64,000 bases of DNA from Bacteroidota bacterium (lineage in GTDB: Bacteria; Bacteroidota; Bacteroidia; Chitinophagales; Chitinophagaceae), in contig JAFDXK010000001.1 in NCBI GenBank assembly GCA_018267965.1, positions 434,001 through 498,000 of the forward strand. Direction: 5' to 3'. Made by a program: the position numbers and the translations under genes. How positions within the stretch are numbered: the first letter of the stretch is position 1; each line of letters opens with the position of its first letter. Positions 53,065-61,810 of the stretch are shown one piece after another. The notes under the pieces were generated by a model. It saw nothing but the letters and a program-made list of their open reading frames with translations, had not been told where the DNA came from and ran no database searches.

Positions 53065-55686
53065 ATGAAACAAACATTACTTGCTGTTTTTTGCGTTATA
53101 GGCTTTGCAAATGCTAATTCACAGCCATTACTGCCCGAAAATAGCGACAAGCCCGTGAGGTTGAAAGATATAGTTGAGGCTTATAAACAAGGTAAATACG
53201 AAATGTATGGAGAGGGTGAAGAGGAAGAAATAGCCAAAGGCAAGTACAAGAAAGAAGGCAAGGATTATTTCTTCGAAAGATGGTATTGGTATTGGAGCCA
53301 GCATACTGATGGCAATGGCTATATCATACCTACATCTAAAAATTACGAAGAGTGGAAGAAGTACTTTGATAAAAATGCCCAAAGGAAAACGACAGCTACT
53401 AATAATTCTAACTGGGTATTCCAGGGGCCTACAACATCTGCCGGAGGCTATGCAGGCCTGGGCCGTATCAACTCAATCGAATTTCATCCTACAGATGCTA
53501 ATACGATATATATAGCCAGTGCAGGTGGAGGTGCCTGGAAAACAACTAATAATGGTGCCGGTTGGGCCCCGATATCTAATATGTTGCCTGTACTGGGTAC
53601 TTCAGATATCGACGTTAATCCTAAGAATCCTAACATCCTTTACTTGTGTACCGGTGACAGAGATGCGAGCGATACATACAGTATAGGTGTATTTAGGTCG
53701 AACGATGGAGGTGCCAGTTGGAATGCTACAGGCTTATCCTGGACGGTAACTCAAAGCAGGCTCGCTAATTGCCTTGTTATTAATAAGGTTGATACAGCTT
53801 CATTGACGCTGGCAAGTAGCAATGGCATTTATAAGTCATACAACAGTGGTGCAACATGGACGCAAGTGCAGACCGGTAATTTCAAACAAGTATTATACCA
53901 TCCTACCGATACTAATGTGCTTTATGCCGCAGGTAGCGGATTGTTATACAGGTCTGCCAATGGTGGTAAGACTTGGACGAGCATAAGTGGTTTTAGTGGC
54001 AAAGGCAGAATAGCATTAGCAGTAACACCTGCTGATGTTAAAGTTGTTAAGGCAATAGTAGTAACAACTTCTAATGGCCTGGACGGTATATACAATTCTA
54101 CTGATACAGGTAAGACATTTACCAAAATATATGGTCCTACCGGTTGTAACGGAGACCTTATATCAGGTGATAATAAAACAGCTGCTACCAGCTGTGGTGG
54201 CCAAGGCTGGTACGACTTATGTATAGCTATCGATCCTTCTAATGTAAATAAAGTAATCGTTGGCGGTGTCAATACCTGGTATTCAACAAATGGTGGCACA
54301 AGCTGGAGTATAGCAACACAATGGTGGGCGCAAATGACCGGCGTGGCTACTGTTCATGCAGATAAGCACTTTATGGGCTTTCACCCGCTCGTTGCCGGTA
54401 GATTGTTCCAGGGATGTGATGGTGGTGTGTACAGAACTGATAATGCCTTTGTATCGCCAAGTACATGGACTGATATGACTAATGGTACGGGTATCACTCA
54501 GTTCTATCGAAATGCTGTGAGTCATACTTCAGGATTTGTATTAGGCGGTGCGCAAGATAATGGTACTAAAGGTTGGAGATACGGAACATGGACAGATGAA
54601 AATGGCGGTGATGGTATGGATTGCCAGATAGACTTTGTAGATAGCAACACTTATTACACCGCTACCCAAAACGGAAGCATCAATCGAAAGTCAACTAATG
54701 TGGGAGATGCGAATATATCAGGTAATATTCCTGGTAAGCCAAAAGGCCCGTGGATAACACCTTATGTGATTCATCCGCTTGACCACGAAACATTATTGGC
54801 TGGCTATCAAAAGATATATCACAGTGGTGATTATGGTGATACATGGGATTCAGTAACTGCAGCAAGGTTAGATGCTACAAATGATGTTTTAAGAATAGCG
54901 CTTACTCCCGCTGGTACAGCAACGATATATGCAGTCGTTAATAGTTCTAATAAAGTATATTTTACTCACTCATGGACCCCTGGCAACACTGCTACATTTA
55001 CAAGTATTACTGCTCCTTATTCAGGATATAACATCTCAGACATCAAAATAGACCATAAAAATAAAGACCACTTCTGGGTAACATTCAGTGGATATGGCGG
55101 CCCACAGGTTGCAGAGTATAAATCTGCAACATGGACTAAGATAAACACAAACCTGCCTGATGTACCTGTGAGCTGTATAGAAATAGATACGTCAAACAAT
55201 ATGATGTACATAGGTACGGATATTGGCGTGTTTTATATGGATACAGTGACTAAGCAATGGGAGGCCTATAACAATAATAATGCTATGCCGAGTATAGAAG
55301 TAACAGATTTGGGTATCAATTACAAGAGAAAAGAATTGTGGGCATCAACTTATGGCAGGGGCATGTGGATGAGTAAAGTGCCTGATACCAGCAAGCCTAA
55401 TCAAGTTAATAACCTGGCTCTTATTAATGCAGACGCTTTCGTAGTTTACCCTAATCCTAACAATGGCAGTTTTACAGTTAAAGCGGATGCTACTAAGTTC
55501 TCGAATATGTATGTTACTGTAAATATCTACGACTACCTAGGAAGAAAAGTATGGGAAGCACATACCAATTTCAATTACTTAGGAGAATGTAATGTTACTA
55601 CCTTCAACCTTAACAAAGGCAACTATATAATGGAAGTAGAGAATAGTAACGTTGTAATAGGTAGGCGAAAAATCAGGATTGAATAG
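53065..55686 (+). CDS. Large surface protein with BNR/sortilin-like repeats and T9SS sorting domain
   Basis: The 873-residue protein has a signal peptide (cleavage near NSQ, residue 19-20), a proximal charged region (YEMYGEGEEEEIAKGKYKK), and a propeller-like middle of at least three BNR/sortilin-type repeats: SNDGGASWNATG, SANGGKTWTSI and STNGGTSWSIA, each with the Asp-box-like S/T-x-D/N-G-G-x-x-W pattern. The last 80 residues are a type A sorting domain (VVYPNPNNGSFTVKAD to KIRIE). It could be a glycosidase or binding protein; no catalytic residues are obvious. It has a TAnnTTTG promoter element and a strong terminator. Confidence 0.85.
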   Translation: MKQTLLAVFCVIGFANANSQPLLPENSDKPVRLKDIVEAYKQGKYEMYGEGEEEEIAKGKYKKEGKDYFFERWYWYWSQHTDGNGYIIPTSKNYEEWKKYFDKNAQRKTTATNNSNWVFQGPTTSAGGYAGLGRINSIEFHPTDANTIYIASAGGGAWKTTNNGAGWAPISNMLPVLGTSDIDVNPKNPNILYLCTGDRDASDTYSIGVFRSNDGGASWNATGLSWTVTQSRLANCLVINKVDTASLTLASSNGIYKSYNSGATWTQVQTGNFKQVLYHPTDTNVLYAAGSGLLYRSANGGKTWTSISGFSGKGRIALAVTPADVKVVKAIVVTTSNGLDGIYNSTDTGKTFTKIYGPTGCNGDLISGDNKTAATSCGGQGWYDLCIAIDPSNVNKVIVGGVNTWYSTNGGTSWSIATQWWAQMTGVATVHADKHFMGFHPLVAGRLFQGCDGGVYRTDNAFVSPSTWTDMTNGTGITQFYRNAVSHTSGFVLGGAQDNGTKGWRYGTWTDENGGDGMDCQIDFVDSNTYYTATQNGSINRKSTNVGDANISGNIPGKPKGPWITPYVIHPLDHETLLAGYQKIYHSGDYGDTWDSVTAARLDATNDVLRIALTPAGTATIYAVVNSSNKVYFTHSWTPGNTATFTSITAPYSGYNISDIKIDHKNKDHFWVTFSGYGGPQVAEYKSATWTKINTNLPDVPVSCIEIDTSNNMMYIGTDIGVFYMDTVTKQWEAYNNNNAMPSIEVTDLGINYKRKELWASTYGRGMWMSKVPDTSKPNQVNNLALINADAFVVYPNPNNGSFTVKADATKFSNMYVTVNIYDYLGRKVWEAHTNFNYLGECNVTTFNLNKGNYIMEVENSNVVIGRRKIRIE

Positions 55687-55711
55687 AAAAGCAAAATCGA
55701 TGGTATATAAA

Positions 55712-55745
55712 AAAGGCTTCCAAACGGAAGCCTTTAATTTTTATT
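55712..55745. terminator. Terminator after the large T9SS protein gene
   Basis: A perfect 10-bp stem AAAGGCTTCC/GGAAGCCTTT (55712-55721 with 55726-55735), loop AAAC, then TAATTTTTATT. The minus-strand side is also usable by the convergent gene. Confidence 0.92.
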
Positions 55746-55755
55746 AAAGAATTGA

Positions 55756-56301
55756 TTAAGCGTTTTGTACTTGTGCTACCGGGCGTTTAGTTAACGCATA
55801 AGCACTAAATAAAACGATACTACCAATCAAATCACCAGCTATGCTGTATTTGTAAAACGGTATAGCTAAAGTATATGTTTTTACCAGGCCACTGAATCCA
55901 TATCCGTTCCAGCCGTGCAGGTAAGAACCGAAGTTAGATACGATGAAGAAGATAAAAGAACCTATTAGTGAATAGCCAACCACTTTCATAGCATTAGGTT
56001 GTCCCATTTTGCTGCCGAAAAGAGTTACTAAAGCCATACCTACATATACCAGTAATTGTTCTACGCCGTAAAAGCCTTGAACTGTAGTAAATAACTGAAA
56101 ATATAAGTCTGCAATGAACAGGCTCAATAAAGGCAGTAAATAAGAAAACTTCTTATCTGCGATAACAGCTCCGCCGAATAAACCTATTGCGGCTACAGGT
56201 GTTACGTTTGGTAAATGGAATTCTGCGGTGATAACACGCATGATGGCTGCGGCCAATATTAGCACTGCTGCTAATACAATATTGATCTGGTTACGTTTCA
56301 T
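55756..56301 (-). CDS. Polytopic membrane protein (DUF6580-like)
   Basis: The 181-residue protein has about five hydrophobic segments, including LPNVTPVAAIGLFGGAVIA, LLPLLSLFIADLYFQLF and VGYSLIGSFIFFIVSNFGSY. The arrangement resembles the DUF6580 family, which is distantly like energy-coupling S components; that assignment is a pattern judgement only. The start is the ATG at 56301, giving a positively charged N-terminus (KRNQ). The function is unknown. It stands between the large T9SS gene and secA. Confidence 0.7.
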   Translation of the reverse strand: MKRNQINIVLAAVLILAAAIMRVITAEFHLPNVTPVAAIGLFGGAVIADKKFSYLLPLLSLFIADLYFQLFTTVQGFYGVEQLLVYVGMALVTLFGSKMGQPNAMKVVGYSLIGSFIFFIVSNFGSYLHGWNGYGFSGLVKTYTLAIPFYKYSIAGDLIGSIVLFSAYALTKRPVAQVQNA

Positions 56302-56373
56302 AATTGGTCCAAAATTAAAATTCAATCTCAAAAATTAAAAACAAAAAAACTCACATATCCCCAAGTGGTTGTA

Positions 56374-59300
56374 TTACAACCCTTTGCCATGACATGCCTT
56401 ATATTTCTTGCCGCTACCGCAAGGACAAGGGTCGTTTCGCCCTATCTTAGGTCCGGCCTGAACAGGAGTGCGTTTTACAGCTGTATCTTCTCCGTTATAC
56501 ATATCATGTTCATCAGCAGCGTAATCCTGTCCGGCAGCATCAATTTCATCCTTGTTCATGCGCATCTGGCTCATGTCTGTATGTTGCGGAACATTCCTTG
56601 CAGCTTGTGGCGGTTGTTCTTCCATAGGTATGCCTGCACGTAATAAGAATGATATAATGTTCTGGTCTGTTTCCAGCTTCATTTTATCAAACAAAGCAAA
56701 TGCCTCGAATTTGTATATTAACAGCGGATCTTTCTGTTCATAAGAGGCCATTTGCACAGAATTACGCAAGTCATCCATTGCACGCAGGTGGTCTTTCCAT
56801 GCTTCATCAATCAATGCAAGTGTCATATTCTTCTCCAGCTCTTGCATGATGGTATGTCCTTTGCTTGCTACGGCCTCTTTCAGGTTAGCATATATCTGCA
56901 AACCACGTATGCCATCTGTAAATGGTATTACTATGTTTTCAACCCTGTCTCCGTTCTGTTCCAATATTTGTGAAAGAGTGGGGAGTATATGTTCGCTTAT
57001 CGCATTTGACTTGCGTGCATAGAATTCTTTTACCTGGTGGTATAATTTATCACCTATGTTATTAAGGTCATCTTTAGCAAAATCTTCGGCACTGATACCC
57101 TGAGGTTCAATGGCAAGATGTTTCATTACCTCTATCTTGAATGCCTCATAATTACGCTCTTCTGCAAATTGGTTTGCAAGGCCTGCGCAAGCATGATACA
57201 TTGCGTTATCAATATCAATAGCCAGCCTGTCGCCAAAAAGAGCGTGGTTGCGGCGTTGATATATAACAGCGCGTTGCTTGTTCATTACGTCATCGTAGTC
57301 AAGCAAGCGTTTACGTATACCAAAGTTGTTTTCTTCTACTTTTTTCTGTGCACGCTCGATAGATTTGGTAATCATACTGTGCTGCAACACTTCACCTTCT
57401 TTATGTCCCATTTTGTCCATAAGAGAGGCAATGCGTTCAGAACCAAAAAGACGCATCAAATCATCTTCAAGCGATACAAAGAACTGAGATGTACCGGGAT
57501 CGCCCTGACGGCCTGCACGGCCACGCAACTGGCGGTCTACACGACGGCTTTCGTGACGTTCTGTACCAATGATGGCCAAACCACCCGCTTCTTTTACGCC
57601 TGGCCCTAACTTGATATCTGTACCACGACCAGCCATGTTGGTAGCAATGGTAACTGCACCTGCCAAACCTGCTTCGGCAACAACCTGTGCCTCGCGAGCG
57701 TGTTGTTTAGCGTTCAATACATTGTGAGGTATTTTCTTCTGCTGCAGCATACGGCTCAGCAATTCAGACACCTCTACCGATGTAGTACCTACCAGCACCG
57801 GACGGCCTACACTACGCAATGCTTCTATTTCATCAATAACAGCCTTGTATTTTTCACGTTTGGTTTTATAAACTAAGTCTTGTTGGTCTTTGCGCGAAAT
57901 AGGCATATTGGTTGGTATGGTTACCACATCCAGTTTGTATATCTCCCACAATTCACCTGCTTCCGTTTCTGCTGTACCGGTCATACCTGCCAGCTTGTGA
58001 TACATACGGAAGAAGTTTTGCAAAGTAATAGTTGCAAAAGTTTGTGTAGCAGCTTCTACTTCTACGTTTTCTTTAGCTTCTATCGCCTGGTGCAATCCAT
58101 CACTATATCGACGGCCATCAAGTATACGACCAGTTTGTTCGTCTACTATTTTTACTTTACCATCCATTACCACATACTCTACGTCCTTATCGAATAAAGT
58201 GTATGCTTTCAGTAATTGCTGTAAAGAGTGTATACGGTCTGCTTTTATAGAATACTCCTGCAATAAAGCATCTTTACGCTGTGCTATCTCATCAGGTGAA
58301 GTGCTTGATTTTTCTATATCAGCCAAGCCTGTTGCAATATCAGGTAGTATGAAGAAATGAGGATCTTCTCCTGATTGAGTAATTAATGCAAGGCCTTTAT
58401 CTGTAAGGTCTACGCTGTTTTGTTTTTCATCAATTGTGAAATACAGTTCAGCATCTACGATAGGCATATTTTTCTTCTGCTCGCCTATATAGTAGTTCTC
58501 TGATTTTTGAAGTATCTGGCGATTCCCTTCTTCGCTCAGGTATTTAATTAATGCACTGTTTTTAGGTAAGCCCCTGAAAGCACGATATAAATGCAAGCCA
58601 CCATTCTCTTTGTCTGATTTGTTTTCAGCAATTAGTTTTTTGGCTTCAGTAAGGCTTGTATTTACAACACGTTTTTGTGCTTCTATCAAACGTTCGATAC
58701 GAGGTTTCAAAGCATGGAATTGTTGCTCATCACCACGTGGCACAGGACCTGATATGATGAGTGGGGTACGGGCATCATCTACCAATACACTATCCACTTC
58801 ATCCACCATTGCATAATGCGGTTTGCGTTGCACTTTTTCATCCGGGCTATGCACCATGTTATCGCGCAGGTAGTCAAAGCCGAATTCGTTGTTCGTACCA
58901 TAGGTAATATCCGCCATGTACGCTTTGCGGCGTTCAGGTGAATTAGGTTGGTGTTTATCGATACAATCAACTGTCAATCCGAGGAATTCAAATATTGTGC
59001 CGTTCCATTCCTGGTCACGACGGGCCAGGTAATCATTCACAGTTACTATATGCACGCCTTCTCCGGCAAGTGCGTTCAGATATGAAGGTAGTGTAGACAC
59101 AAGAGTCTTACCTTCACCCGTTGCCATTTCTGCAATTTTACCTTCATGCAGGGTGATACCACCTATTAACTGTACATCATAGTGCACCATATTCCAGGTA
59201 ACGGTATTACCCGCTGCAGTCCATGTGTTTTTGAAAATAGCTTTATCGCCGTCTATGCGTATGTAGTCCCTATCAATCGATAAGTCTTTATCTAATTGTG

Positions 59301-59700
59301 TGGCGGTTGAGACAATCTCCGTATTTTCCTTGAAACGGCGTGCCGTTTCCTTGATTACAGCAAACGCTTCAGGCAATATCTTTTCAAGTATCACCTCTAT
59401 TTGCTCATCTCTCTTTTTGATGAGTTTGTCAACTTCGTTGTATATGGCCTCTCTTGAGTGTAGGTCAGCTTCAGGGTGCTCGTCAGCTGCAGCCTTCTGA
59501 GATGCAATCTCTGCATCTATATCTTTCAGGTGTTCTTTTATCTGGCTACGGAATTGTTGCGTTTTGTTGCGTAATTCGTCGTTTGATAATGAACTAAGGC
59601 TGTTATATGCTTTATTTATCTCAGTTACAAGAGGTTGAATACGCTTAACATCTTTGTCAGACTTACTGCCACCCAATAATTTCGAAAGGAAACCAATCAT
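56374..59700 (-). CDS. secA: Preprotein translocase ATPase SecA
   Basis: SecA drives Sec-dependent export of unfolded proteins and is essential. The 1108-residue protein has Walker A MATGEGKT near 191-198, Walker B in a VDEVDSVLVDDARTPLIISG stretch, the second helicase half with TIATNMAGRGTDI and RQLRGRAGRQGDPG, and the C-terminal zinc-binding tail NDPCPCGSGKKYKACHGKG. It is about 200 residues longer than E. coli SecA, mainly through insertions typical of Bacteroidota (for example around 320-420). The region just upstream (59701-59977) is AT-rich and carries a small TGCCA/TGGCA hairpin at 59810-59822. Confidence 0.97.
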   Translation of the reverse strand: MIGFLSKLLGGSKSDKDVKRIQPLVTEINKAYNSLSSLSNDELRNKTQQFRSQIKEHLKDIDAEIASQKAAADEHPEADLHSREAIYNEVDKLIKKRDEQIEVILEKILPEAFAVIKETARRFKENTEIVSTATQLDKDLSIDRDYIRIDGDKAIFKNTWTAAGNTVTWNMVHYDVQLIGGITLHEGKIAEMATGEGKTLVSTLPSYLNALAGEGVHIVTVNDYLARRDQEWNGTIFEFLGLTVDCIDKHQPNSPERRKAYMADITYGTNNEFGFDYLRDNMVHSPDEKVQRKPHYAMVDEVDSVLVDDARTPLIISGPVPRGDEQQFHALKPRIERLIEAQKRVVNTSLTEAKKLIAENKSDKENGGLHLYRAFRGLPKNSALIKYLSEEGNRQILQKSENYYIGEQKKNMPIVDAELYFTIDEKQNSVDLTDKGLALITQSGEDPHFFILPDIATGLADIEKSSTSPDEIAQRKDALLQEYSIKADRIHSLQQLLKAYTLFDKDVEYVVMDGKVKIVDEQTGRILDGRRYSDGLHQAIEAKENVEVEAATQTFATITLQNFFRMYHKLAGMTGTAETEAGELWEIYKLDVVTIPTNMPISRKDQQDLVYKTKREKYKAVIDEIEALRSVGRPVLVGTTSVEVSELLSRMLQQKKIPHNVLNAKQHAREAQVVAEAGLAGAVTIATNMAGRGTDIKLGPGVKEAGGLAIIGTERHESRRVDRQLRGRAGRQGDPGTSQFFVSLEDDLMRLFGSERIASLMDKMGHKEGEVLQHSMITKSIERAQKKVEENNFGIRKRLLDYDDVMNKQRAVIYQRRNHALFGDRLAIDIDNAMYHACAGLANQFAEERNYEAFKIEVMKHLAIEPQGISAEDFAKDDLNNIGDKLYHQVKEFYARKSNAISEHILPTLSQILEQNGDRVENIVIPFTDGIRGLQIYANLKEAVASKGHTIMQELEKNMTLALIDEAWKDHLRAMDDLRNSVQMASYEQKDPLLIYKFEAFALFDKMKLETDQNIISFLLRAGIPMEEQPPQAARNVPQHTDMSQMRMNKDEIDAAGQDYAADEHDMYNGEDTAVKRTPVQAGPKIGRNDPCPCGSGKKYKACHGKGL

Positions 59701-59977
59701 TTTATGTGCTTGTTGTTAACTTATATTATAAATAATATCGAAATATCATAATGGCTATTTCGACGTACATAAAGCTGTAAGTATCAAAATATGTGCAGTT
59801 TTTTAAGACTGCCATGCTGGCACTTACGGGGTTCCAAAACTACGCCAAAAGCCCCATTTGAACAAGGATTGGAGGCAGTAATACATATAGCATAAAAAAA
59901 ATTTGCAACAATCACTTGCAAGGCAAGAAAATTTTTATGTATTTTGGGAAACGATTAAGAAAAAAAAGCGCTCAATT

Positions 59978-60520
59978 ATGAAAAAAACCTTCATCCTCAT
60001 TACAACTGTGTTGGTTTCGGTATTTGCCACTACTACTGCTTTTACTCCTGATAGTGACGAACTGGTAAGGGTATATCGCTGGTACAATCCGAATGACCAG
60101 AATTATGTGACAGTTGCAGAAGGAGAATACCAGGATGGTCAAATGCTGAACTGGAACTGGAAAGAAAAAACGTTGATTTTTGTAGCGTACCGCAATCCGG
60201 GTGCAGGACGTGTTGATGTGAATAGCTGGTACAATCCTGATACAAAAGATTATGCAAGCATCGCTGAAGACGAATTCTCTGATGACCAAATGATTAAAAT
60301 GGGTTATACAAGCAAACACCACCAGTTCTATGCGTTAACTCGCCGTGGACCAAACACTGTAGGTGTTTATCGTTGGTATGTACCTAAAAACCACGACTGG
60401 GTAACTATACCAGAAGAAGGTAATACTGATGCATATTACAAAAGAGGCTACCGCCAAAAGACATTCCAATATTTTGGAATTGCTCGTAGCTCTGATGCTC
60501 AGATCTACAACCAATTATAA
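59978..60520 (+). CDS. Secreted protein made of three DUF5648-like repeats
   Basis: The 180-residue protein has a signal peptide (cleavage after TAF near 21) and then three tandem units of about 45-50 residues: RVYRWYNPNDQNYVTVAEGE, VNSWYNPDTKDYASIAEDEF and VYRWYVPKNHDWVTIPEEGN, each followed by a GY or W-containing turn (MLNWNWKEK, MGYTSKHH, KRGYRQKT). This is the repeat pattern of the DUF5648-type units in secreted peptidases and lectin-like proteins. Here the units stand alone, possibly as a ligand-binding or structural surface protein. The ATG at 59978 is the natural signal-peptide start. A strong terminator follows. Confidence 0.8.
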   Translation: MKKTFILITTVLVSVFATTTAFTPDSDELVRVYRWYNPNDQNYVTVAEGEYQDGQMLNWNWKEKTLIFVAYRNPGAGRVDVNSWYNPDTKDYASIAEDEFSDDQMIKMGYTSKHHQFYALTRRGPNTVGVYRWYVPKNHDWVTIPEEGNTDAYYKRGYRQKTFQYFGIARSSDAQIYNQL

Positions 60521-60540
60521 TCTAACCAACCAAATACTTT

Positions 60541-60573
60541 AAAGGCTGCCGTTTGGCAGCCTTTATTTTTTTA
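60541..60573. terminator. Terminator between the triple-repeat gene and rlmI
   Basis: A perfect 10-bp stem AAAGGCTGCC/GGCAGCCTTT (60541-60550 with 60555-60564), loop GTTT, then TATTTTTTTATT. It separates two convergent genes. Confidence 0.92.
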
Positions 60574-60576
60574 TTG

Positions 60577-61749
60577 CTATAATACCTGTACGATAAGGAA
60601 TTTCAGATATTGGGTTGTAGGCACATGCCACAAAATAGGGTGGTCGGATGCCTGTGTTTGCCAGGTTACCTGCCTTATTTTTCTTTTGGCATCTTTAGCT
60701 GCCATTTCTATTGTTTTGAGGAACATATCAGGCGGCACCAAATTGGTGCAAGAAGCCGTAACAAGGAATCCTCCCGGTTTTGTCAACTTCATTCCACGCA
60801 GGTTGATTTCCTTATAGCCCGTAATTGCCTTTTGTATATTTTCCCTGCTCTTTGTAAATGCAGGCGGGTCAAGCATTACAACGTCATAACGCTTACCATC
60901 TTTTACCCATTGTTTCAATACATCAAAAGCGTTCACAGCTTCAAACTTGCAGATATCCTGAAACCCATTCAGTTCTGCATTTCTGCGTGCTGTGGCCACA
61001 GCGTTTTCTGAAATATCAAGCCCCAACACTTTTGTAGCACCATAATGTGCGGCGTGCATTGAGAAAGTGCCGGTATAACAAAATGCTTCAAGCACATCTG
61101 CACCTTTAACAATATGCTGTATGGCACGGCGATTGTCCTGCTGGTCTAAAAAGTAGCCTGTCTTTTGGCCATTTACTATATCTACATGGAATTTCAGCCC
61201 GTTTTCGTTCAGGATAATGTTGGTATCGAACGGTGCTGACAGATAACCTTTTTGTTGAGGCATACCTTCCAGTTCTCGAACAGGCACATCATTTCTTTCA
61301 TATATGCCTTTTGGGCTGAAAATCTCTGTCAATGCACTCACAATGGCAGGTTTCCACTTGTCAATGCCTAATGCAAGAGTCTGTATGACAAAATAATCAT
61401 TAAACTTATCGATAATCAGTGCAGGTAAACCATCCGCTTCTCCAAAAATCAGCCTGCAATTTTCTACATAACCTATGCTCTGGCGATATTGCCAGGCTTC
61501 TTTAATGCGGTTGAAAAAGAAACGGTCGTCAATTACTTCATTTTTATCACGAGATATAAGCCTGATGCGAATTTGAGAGGCAGGATTGATATAGCCTTTG
61601 CCTACAAATGAGCCATTATAAGAGTAAACGTCTACAATATCACCTGCTTCAAAAGCACCCTCACTATCACCTAATTCATTACCAAATATCCAGGGGTGGC
61701 CGTTAATTACACGGTCACCTGCTTTTTTTCTTAAAAAGAATTTAGCCAT
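60577..61749 (-). CDS. rlmI: 23S rRNA (cytosine-C5) methyltransferase RlmI family
   Basis: This SAM-dependent enzyme methylates C1962 of 23S rRNA in E. coli. The 390-residue protein starts with a PUA-like domain (FFLRKKAGDRVINGHPWIFGNE), has YFLDQQDNRRA near 200-210, a SAM-binding VLEAFCYTGTFSMHA region, VVMLDPPAFTKS with the catalytic DPPAF motif and a C-terminal GGFLVTASCTN motif. The start is the ATG at 61749; a frame to 61767 exists but only the shorter one starts with the PUA signature. A divergent promoter pair separates it from recN. Confidence 0.92.
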   Translation of the reverse strand: MAKFFLRKKAGDRVINGHPWIFGNELGDSEGAFEAGDIVDVYSYNGSFVGKGYINPASQIRIRLISRDKNEVIDDRFFFNRIKEAWQYRQSIGYVENCRLIFGEADGLPALIIDKFNDYFVIQTLALGIDKWKPAIVSALTEIFSPKGIYERNDVPVRELEGMPQQKGYLSAPFDTNIILNENGLKFHVDIVNGQKTGYFLDQQDNRRAIQHIVKGADVLEAFCYTGTFSMHAAHYGATKVLGLDISENAVATARRNAELNGFQDICKFEAVNAFDVLKQWVKDGKRYDVVMLDPPAFTKSRENIQKAITGYKEINLRGMKLTKPGGFLVTASCTNLVPPDMFLKTIEMAAKDAKRKIRQVTWQTQASDHPILWHVPTTQYLKFLIVQVL

Positions 61750-61753
61750 CCTG

Positions 61754-61795
61754 CAAAAATAACGCACCGTGCAGAACTATGGCTTATTATTTTTG
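61754..61795. promoter_or_regulatory. Divergent -7 elements between rlmI and recN
   Basis: On the minus strand TATTTTTG (61754-61761) lies only 4 bases before the rlmI ATG. On the plus strand TATTTTTG (61788-61795) is 15 bases before the recN ATG. Both match TAnnTTTG exactly. The minus one implies a leaderless rlmI transcript. Confidence 0.5.
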
Positions 61796-61810
61796 CAACA
61801 TTACATTCTC

